Positions 7,063 through 12,245 of a stretch of DNA of 12,245 bases are shown here, in pieces (within the stretch, counting starts at the first letter, position 1; each line of letters opens with the position of its first letter). The stretch is from positions 1 through 12,245 of the forward strand of contig DDEI01000096.1 in assembly GCA_002336675.1 (NCBI GenBank), written 5' to 3'. The stretch is from Flavobacteriales bacterium UBA1958. Lineage in GTDB: Bacteria; Bacteroidota; Bacteroidia; Flavobacteriales_D; Sanyastnellaceae. A program made the translations under genes and the position numbers. The notes under the pieces are model-generated. The model saw only the letters and a program-made list of their open reading frames with translations, was not told the origin of the DNA and searched no databases.

Positions 7063-7947
7063 ATGATTAAATTTTTACTTCAAGTATCCAGTGCGATGCT
7101 TTTTACCCTAGCTAGCATTATTAGCACTAATATGACAGCTCAAGATTGTGTTACATTCGAATTTTCTAATGAAACTGGCGAAGAAACATTCTTTTCTGAT
7201 GCAGACATGTGTGGAACAAATGTAACATGGGAAGAGCCTAATGTATTAAGCACTTGTGGATTTACACCAAATATTGTCACGAATTTTGTCCAAGGCCAAT
7301 ACTTCGAAGCAGGTTATCATATCTTAATTTATCAAGCGTTTGATGAGAACCAAGTTTTACTAGGTCAAGCAGAGTTTTATTTAGATGTATTTGATAATGT
7401 TCCACCAGTGCCACAGGGAGAAGATATTACACAAGAGGACCCTATTAATTTTCCTGGACTTTTTGATGGTCCTGATGTACTTTTAGCAGGCGATTATGAT
7501 GAAACTCTTTTACCCAGTTATATAGCTTTAGATAATTGTGCAGGAGAAAGAAATGGTGTGCCTGAAGTGATAGAGTTAGATGCTGATACAAGACTTGTGA
7601 CTTACACGTTTAACGATAGAGCTAACTTTTCTCAGTTAGATATTCTAGTTTATTCTAATGCAGACGTTAGTTCTGTAGGAGAGTCTTTATTGTCAAATGC
7701 TCAGAACAATATAGGAATGTCGATTTTCCCTAATCCTATGACAGATAAAGCGACAGTGAAATTAGATTCTAAATTATCAAATAACTATACGGTTACAATT
7801 TACTCTATGACAGGAAAAGTCGTTTATACTGATGTATTTGTAAATGGAGACAATCAATTAGCCGTTGATTTTCTGTCAAGCGGCATGTATACGATACACG
7901 CAACGTCAGGAGCTTCTTCTAGTATAAAACGTTTTATCAAGAACTAA
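7063..7947 (+). CDS. Secreted protein with HYR-like domains and a type A T9SS C-terminal sorting domain
   Basis: A 294-residue exported protein. Residues 1-26 form a Sec signal peptide (K3, then a hydrophobic core, cleavage likely after MTA before QDC). Residues about 40-112 resemble a degenerate hyalin repeat: C50, VTWEEP, C65-G, an F-x-x-G element, an aromatic strand and the closing VFDNVPP. A second, weaker copy may follow (about 113-198) with DNC159 and VTYTFNDRANFSQLDILVY. Residues 219-294 are a typical Por-secretion (type A) domain: SIFPNPMTDKATV, a central MTGKVV strand, LSSGMYTIHA and a final KRFIKN. The protein should cross the outer membrane by T9SS and be anchored or released after removal of this domain. 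No catalytic motif is visible; binding or adhesion is only inferred from HYR-like modules. It stands alone between an AT-rich spacer and a strong terminator. Confidence 0.85.
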   Translation: MIKFLLQVSSAMLFTLASIISTNMTAQDCVTFEFSNETGEETFFSDADMCGTNVTWEEPNVLSTCGFTPNIVTNFVQGQYFEAGYHILIYQAFDENQVLLGQAEFYLDVFDNVPPVPQGEDITQEDPINFPGLFDGPDVLLAGDYDETLLPSYIALDNCAGERNGVPEVIELDADTRLVTYTFNDRANFSQLDILVYSNADVSSVGESLLSNAQNNIGMSIFPNPMTDKATVKLDSKLSNNYTVTIYSMTGKVVYTDVFVNGDNQLAVDFLSSGMYTIHATSGASSSIKRFIKN

Positions 7948-7967
7948 TTTATCAGACTTTAGTTGAT

Positions 7968-8003
7968 AATCCCAAGTCCATTATTGGACTTGGGATTTTT
8001 TAT
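7968..8003 (+). terminator. Rho-independent terminator after the secreted-protein gene
   Basis: A perfect 13-bp stem (AATCCCAAGTCCA at 7968-7980 pairing with 7985-7997), a 4-nt TTAT loop and a T-run at 7996-8001 begin 20 bp after the stop codon. The T-tract lies only on the + side, so it should stop the + strand gene; for minus-strand transcripts it would be a hairpin without a proper U-tract. This is the clearest terminator in the window. Confidence 0.92.
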
Positions 8004-8049
8004 AATCCATAATTTTCAGGATCCTTCTAATTATAATTATTTTCAGGGT

Positions 8050-8226
8050 TTAGATGATTTGCCATTGAGTTCTAAAAGTTGTGGTTATGCCACTGAAACG
8101 TGTTTTATCGTCAGAAAAATGAAAGTACATTGCTTGACCATCATTTACTTTTAATTGAGGGTTTTCTTCATAATCCTTTCTAATAGTTACTTCACTTGTT
8201 TTGTAATTAAAGGAAATCCCTGAAAA
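8050..8226 (-). pseudogene. Possible 3' remnant of a decayed gene downstream of the giant surface-protein gene
   Basis: Downstream of the stop at 8229, the minus strand stays open in a shifted frame for 58 codons before TAA at 8050-8052. It reads like real protein, for example FSGISFNYKTSEVTIRKDYE, then KVNDGQAMYFHFSDDKTRF and TQWQII at the end. About 64% of first codon positions are purines and the composition is balanced, unlike the surrounding low-complexity spacer. The open frame continues backwards into the neighbouring gene to a stop near 8284-8286. There is no ATG near its beginning; the only Met is internal, leaving 26 residues. I do not recognise the family. It may be the C-terminal end of a gene cut off by rearrangement, or a chance open frame. 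Confidence 0.4.
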
Positions 8227-8228
8227 CG

Positions 8229-11200
8229 TTATCTCATGATATGAACGAACCCATTTAAGTTCTGAGTATTCGATGAAGCAGTAGTGTTAAATTGAATAGT
8301 CCAGTTGTAGAGGCCGTTAGGAACGAAGTACTCTCCTTCATTTTCAAAACCACCATCCCAACTCGATTCGTTGTAATCTTCGGATGAAAAAACGATTTCC
8401 CCATACCGATTAAAAATAAGGAATTTGTAAGAAATAAACTCTGCATCATCACCTAGCTTCACTATCGGCTGGAAAACGTCATTTATTCCATCATAATTCG
8501 GGCTAAAGGCATTGGGAATATAGGTTGCTACAGAATTGTCTAAATAGTTTATGATAAGTTCTATGTCTATATCACAACCTGTTAATTGGTTTTCACTAAA
8601 GTAGTAAGTTCCTTCTTGGTCATAGATTACTCCGTTAATCTCGTAGGTTTCCTCTTCTTCCAGGTTAATGACTAGCGTTTGACTTTCTTGAGGTACAAAA
8701 GACACATTTACTTCTGTCTGTAATTCACAGCCATTAGATGCGCCATTCTCAGTAATGAAATTATAAGTTCCAGGTTCTGTTATTGTAACATCTTGGTATG
8801 AGAGAATTCCATCTTCACAAAGGAGTAGGTTGACCAAGGATCCTTCATTTGGCAATAGGCCAATATTGATGTCATCAATACTAGTTCCACAAATATTGAC
8901 AACTTCTAAGGAAATAATTTGCGGCTCATTTATCCAAACAGAAGAGGTGTTCTCACCTGTGCTCCATAAATAAGAATCGTAAACTCCAGATTCTATCTGA
9001 ATAGGAAAGTCTGCTATGCAGTAATTAATGTCTTCTCCCAAATCTAGATTCGGAATATTTCCTAGGCTACTAATAAGAAGTGCCTCTGAGGCAGTACCGC
9101 AGAAGTTTGAAACCTCCAAAGTTATAGATTGGGGTTGGTCGATATATGTTTCTTGGGTAAGGTCTCCATTAGACCATGTATAAGTGTCGAAAATTGGAGA
9201 CGAGATCATAACAGGAAATTCAGCTTCGCAGTATGAAACCTCTCCCCCCAGATCTAAAACCGGAATATCGCCAGCTGACGTAAGGAGTATATTGCTAGAG
9301 CCTAATCCACATTGGTTTTCTACCTCTACAGATATTGCTGATGGGGCATCTACCGATATTGTTGATGTTTCCTCACCTGTGCTCCATATATAGCTAGAAC
9401 CATCGTTTCCTGCATCTAAAATAATAGGAAAATCAGCATTGCAAAGCGAAATATCCTCACCTAACTCGACGCTAGGAAAGGTTCCAAGGCTGGCTATGGT
9501 TTTTTCATCCGTAGCGGTTCCACAAGGACTAGTTACAATAACAGATACAATTCCAGGCGAGTTGATAATCAGCTCTTGTGACACTTCCCCTGTAGACCAT
9601 TGATAACTGTCATAGCTTCCCGGATTAAGTATAATAGGAAAATCCTCATCACATATGGCTAAATCCGCACCTAAATTTACTTCTGGAGTATTTCCCGAAG
9701 AACTGATTTCTACTTCATCATAAGAAGTTCCACATATATTTGTTACTTCTACAAAAATTGATGCTGGGGCAGCTAATTCTAGGGTCTGACCTATTTCATT
9801 GTTACCCCAGAAATAGGTATTAAAACCTGCGCCAGCATCGATAACCACGGGAAACTCAGAATCACAAAAAGCCTGGTCCTCACCTAAATTCAGATCAGGT
9901 AAATCACCCAAACTACTAATATTTATTTCATCGGTATCTGTCCCGCATGAATTACTTACTTCGAGAGAGATAGTCTGAGGTGAGTTAAGTTCTGCTGTTT
10001 GCGAAGATGAGCTATTCGACCAGTTATAAGTTTCGAAGACCCCGGCATCGATAATCACGGGAAACTCAGAGTTACAGAAAGAAAGATCTGAGCCTAAATC
10101 TAGGGATGGTGGAGGGCCTAGAGAAGTAACTGATATTTCTTCTGAAATGCTTCCACATACATTGGATACTTCGAGTGTAATTATGCCTGGAACAGATAGC
10201 TCCGTCGTTTGCGTAGTTTCGCTATTTCCCCATGAATATGAATCAAAACCTGCGCCTGCATCAAGTGCAATAGGGAAGTCATAATCACAAAAAGCCTGAT
10301 CTAGAGATAAGTCTATTAAAGGGATATCTCCTAGGCTGGTTATCGAGATATCATCAGAGGATGTCCCGCATGAGTTGCTAACCTCAACATTAATAAACTG
10401 TGGAGCATCTAAAACTATGGATTGAGTCTCTTCGCCTGTTGACCATAAATATGAATTACCGTCTTGGGCAGATATTTCTAAAGGAAAGTCAGCTAAGCAA
10501 AAAGATAAGTCGGGACCTAGCTCTAATAAAGGTAATCCTCCAATACTATTAATAGTTAAACCATCAGTGGAAGTTCCGCATGCGTTGGTGACTTCTAGGC
10601 TTATAAATTGTGGCTGATCTAAAAGAATAGAGGTCGATTCTTCTCCGGTGCTCCATAGATAGGAGTCATAAATCGTTAATGCGTCTATGGCTGCAGGAAA
10701 CTCATTATCGCACAAATTAAGATCTTCACCTAAATATAAATCAGGGGCATCTCCTAAAGATTCTATAATTAATTCGTCATATCCGGTACCACAATCGGTG
10801 GTAACCTCTAATCCATAAATTCCGGGACCACTAATTGAAATCGAAGGAGTGATTTCACTCGTAGACCACGAATATGAATCAAAAATGTCATTTACTCCTA
10901 TTATCACTGGAAAATCTTCGTTACAATATTCAGCAAATTCGGGCAGAATTGGAATAGGTGTTGATATGGCAGCGCCTAAATCATAGGTGAACGTCTCGGA
11001 ACCACAGAAATTAGTAACAGTTACTTCATAGGTGTCTATTGAGTTGACTTCTATGTTAGGTGTCGTCTCCCCTGTATTCCAGAGGTAGGAATTGTAATTA
11101 CCAGTGGTCAAGGTCAATGGAAAGTCATAGTTACAGCCGTCAAAAGTATCGGGGGTTATAAATGGCTCTGGATCAGTGAATCCTATGAGAATAATTTGGC

Positions 11201-12164
11201 CTTGACCATCTTGACAAAGGCCTTCAGTGCTTACACTATAGGTGCCGTAAGTATCAACAGTTATGGTTTGTGTAGTTTCACCAGTATTCCATAAATAGTT
11301 TTCATATTGTGGTCCAGCATCGAGTAAGAACGGAAGTTCTAATTCACAGAAGCTAAGAGTGTATCCTAAAATAATAGTTTCTATAGGCTCCTCCAGGGTT
11401 ATAATAGAGGTAGCAGATGCCAAACCGCAAAGGGATGGAACTTCACAAGTGTAAATCCCCACTTCATTTATTTGGATAGTAGATGAAGTTTCACCTGTGC
11501 TCCAGTTGTAGGGGCCTATTGATGCAGAAGCATCCAAGGTAATAGGGAAGTCATCACAATCCACAAATTGAGCTCCTCCTATACTTAAAATATTTCCTGG
11601 TGATGAAGGGAAGTTGAGTGATATATTGAGACACTGAATGAGATCTGCACTAGGGGCACTATTATTTATATCTTCTATACATTCATAAAGGACAGTAGTA
11701 GAATTAGAGTTATTTATGATAGTAGAACCGCATTCTGCATAGATTAAGTTCACTCCAGAAGAAATAGTCACTGTAGAACCGGCAGCAGCATAAACCGTAA
11801 ACTCACTATCACCATCTACTAGCTCTACTTGATTATTATTCAACGCAAATATTTTACCTGAACCACTACCGTTGTGAACGTATGAAGCTCCGGACTCTAA
11901 CCAATAGTTATGTACTCCGGAACCCGAATATTCTATGTCAATATCTGAGCAAACGTAATAATCATTATCGCTTGAAGGCGCGATGTTTCCACTTGTAGAA
12001 ATAATATCATATGTACTTAAAACATCACTACCGGGTGAAAGCATGCACTGAGAAAAGCCAACCAATGAATAAGAGAAACTAACCATAAAGATGGATAGGA
12101 GCTTAAGCGAATTGTGAGTTCGTGTTTCTAAGCGCTGTGTTCTATTTAATTCTGTTGCTGGCAC
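8229..12164 (-). CDS. Giant T9SS type B surface protein with an N-terminal solenoid and 13 Ig-like repeats
   Basis: A 1,311-residue exported protein. Residues 1-38 are a signal peptide (K21, hydrophobic core, cleavage near GFS before QC). The start is GTG at 12164: an in-frame TAA lies four codons upstream, and the first ATG (residue 27) falls inside the hydrophobic core. Residues about 70-165 look like a small beta-solenoid with G/S/N-rich turns. Residues 192-1107 are thirteen tandem 69-72-residue Ig/PKD-like repeats with a Y-x-W-S-T-G-E core and a closing CGT. Residues 1108-1211 contain further beta-rich Cys pairs. Residues 1212-1311 are a CHU_C/gliding-motility-associated (type B) sorting domain: YIPNAFSPNYDGINDVF, FNRYGEIVF, SSWDG and VPNGLYNW. 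It is probably a T9SS-exported adhesin or surface filament. Type B cargo often needs a PorP/SprF-like partner, and none is in the window. The composition is extreme: only 4 Lys and 2 Arg after the signal peptide. Confidence 0.9.
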   Translation of the reverse strand: MPATELNRTQRLETRTHNSLKLLSIFMVSFSYSLVGFSQCMLSPGSDVLSTYDIISTSGNIAPSSDNDYYVCSDIDIEYSGSGVHNYWLESGASYVHNGSGSGKIFALNNNQVELVDGDSEFTVYAAAGSTVTISSGVNLIYAECGSTIINNSNSTTVLYECIEDINNSAPSADLIQCLNISLNFPSSPGNILSIGGAQFVDCDDFPITLDASASIGPYNWSTGETSSTIQINEVGIYTCEVPSLCGLASATSIITLEEPIETIILGYTLSFCELELPFLLDAGPQYENYLWNTGETTQTITVDTYGTYSVSTEGLCQDGQGQIILIGFTDPEPFITPDTFDGCNYDFPLTLTTGNYNSYLWNTGETTPNIEVNSIDTYEVTVTNFCGSETFTYDLGAAISTPIPILPEFAEYCNEDFPVIIGVNDIFDSYSWSTSEITPSISISGPGIYGLEVTTDCGTGYDELIIESLGDAPDLYLGEDLNLCDNEFPAAIDALTIYDSYLWSTGEESTSILLDQPQFISLEVTNACGTSTDGLTINSIGGLPLLELGPDLSFCLADFPLEISAQDGNSYLWSTGEETQSIVLDAPQFINVEVSNSCGTSSDDISITSLGDIPLIDLSLDQAFCDYDFPIALDAGAGFDSYSWGNSETTQTTELSVPGIITLEVSNVCGSISEEISVTSLGPPPSLDLGSDLSFCNSEFPVIIDAGVFETYNWSNSSSSQTAELNSPQTISLEVSNSCGTDTDEINISSLGDLPDLNLGEDQAFCDSEFPVVIDAGAGFNTYFWGNNEIGQTLELAAPASIFVEVTNICGTSYDEVEISSSGNTPEVNLGADLAICDEDFPIILNPGSYDSYQWSTGEVSQELIINSPGIVSVIVTSPCGTATDEKTIASLGTFPSVELGEDISLCNADFPIILDAGNDGSSYIWSTGEETSTISVDAPSAISVEVENQCGLGSSNILLTSAGDIPVLDLGGEVSYCEAEFPVMISSPIFDTYTWSNGDLTQETYIDQPQSITLEVSNFCGTASEALLISSLGNIPNLDLGEDINYCIADFPIQIESGVYDSYLWSTGENTSSVWINEPQIISLEVVNICGTSIDDINIGLLPNEGSLVNLLLCEDGILSYQDVTITEPGTYNFITENGASNGCELQTEVNVSFVPQESQTLVINLEEEETYEINGVIYDQEGTYYFSENQLTGCDIDIELIINYLDNSVATYIPNAFSPNYDGINDVFQPIVKLGDDAEFISYKFLIFNRYGEIVFSSEDYNESSWDGGFENEGEYFVPNGLYNWTIQFNTTASSNTQNLNGFVHIMR
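8844..11591 (-). repeat. Thirteen tandem coding repeats of about 210-213 bp in the surface-protein gene
   Basis: Repeat starts by residue are 192, 261, 333, 404, 474, 545, 615, 686, 756, 827, 897, 968 and 1038, the last ending at 1107. Lengths are 69, 72, 71, 70, 71, 70, 71, 70, 71, 70, 71, 70 and 70. The consensus begins P-x-L-D-L-G-E-D, then C-x-x-(D/E)-F-P, Y-x-W-S-T-G-E, P-x-x-I-x-(L/V)-E-V-(S/T)-N, CGT and a final S-L-G. Repeats 1-3 are the most divergent and lack the LGED start, while 5-13 are the most uniform. Similarity is also visible in the DNA: 9835-9860 and 10045-10070 differ at one base in 26. Confidence 0.93.
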
Positions 12165-12182
12165 TGTTGAGTGTTATCTTTT

Positions 12183-12190
12183 CAAAGATA
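12183..12190 (-). promoter_or_regulatory. Putative -7 element of the surface-protein gene
   Basis: TATCTTTG on the minus strand is an exact match to TAnnTTTG and lies 18 nt before the GTG start, giving a predicted leader of about 10-13 nt. No TTG is well placed 17-23 nt upstream. An imperfect 18-bp palindrome (12215-12232, ACCTA near one end and TAGGT at the other) lies a little further up and could be an operator, although that is speculative. Confidence 0.45.
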
Positions 12191-12245
12191 GCCAAATCAG
12201 CAGATAATTCCTAGACCTACCAATGGATAGGTGTGACTTTTATTC

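Noticed and set aside
7963..8154. A 63-codon + strand open frame starting at a TTG
   Set aside because: It begins inside the region of the terminator hairpin, runs antisense to the remnant at 8050-8226, and has no start context or family resemblance.
8844..11591. Regular ~210-bp spacing considered as a CRISPR array or satellite DNA
   Set aside because: The repeats are far longer than CRISPR units, have no separate spacers, and stay in one open reading frame encoding Ig-like modules.

Overview
The window looks like chromosomal DNA of a member of the Bacteroidota, most likely a marine-type Flavobacteriales bacterium. The reasons are AT-rich DNA, absence of Shine-Dalgarno sequences before the starts, TAnnTTTG-type -7 promoter elements, a methylmalonyl-CoA mutase split into a short beta and a full alpha subunit, and two proteins with type IX secretion (T9SS) sorting domains, one type A and one type B. 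This assignment is inferred from gene content and family resemblance; no search was run.

Layout. (1) Positions 1-1734, + strand: the 3' end of a DoxX/BT_3928-like membrane protein, then an orphan DppB-like ABC permease that starts with TTG. (2) Positions 1731-3073, - strand: a two-gene operon of a GmhB-like HAD phosphatase and an aminodeoxychorismate lyase (pabC), joined by an ATGA overlap. The pabC stop overlaps the permease stop by 4 bp. (3) Positions 3074-3346: a divergent promoter region with a TATCTTCG -7-like box on each strand. (4) Positions 3347-6822, + strand: mutA-mutB, again joined by an ATGA overlap, encoding adenosylcobalamin-dependent methylmalonyl-CoA mutase. (5) Positions 6823-7062: a very AT-rich spacer. 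(6) Positions 7063-7947, + strand: a small secreted protein with HYR-like domains and a type A T9SS signal, closed by a perfect 13-bp terminator hairpin. (7) Positions 8050-8226, - strand: what looks like the 3' remnant of a decayed gene. (8) Positions 8229-12164, - strand: a 1,311-residue cell-surface protein with an N-terminal solenoid, thirteen 69-72-residue Ig-like repeats and a type B (CHU_C) T9SS domain.

Working together: mutA-mutB interconverts succinyl-CoA and methylmalonyl-CoA in propionate and branched-chain metabolism. The HAD-pabC pair probably serves folate (pABA) synthesis, at least through pabC. The two T9SS cargo genes converge, but they are separated by a terminator and a gene remnant, so they are neighbours rather than an operon.

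The most unusual feature is the composition of the giant surface protein. After the signal peptide, about 1,273 residues contain only 4 Lys and 2 Arg, and the thirteen repeats hold about 144 Asp/Glu against one Lys. The repeats also show an alternating 70/71-residue pattern that points to growth by two-repeat (423-bp) duplications. I see no CRISPR array, tRNA, rRNA, insertion sequence, phage gene or defence system. I cannot claim a new multi-gene system here.
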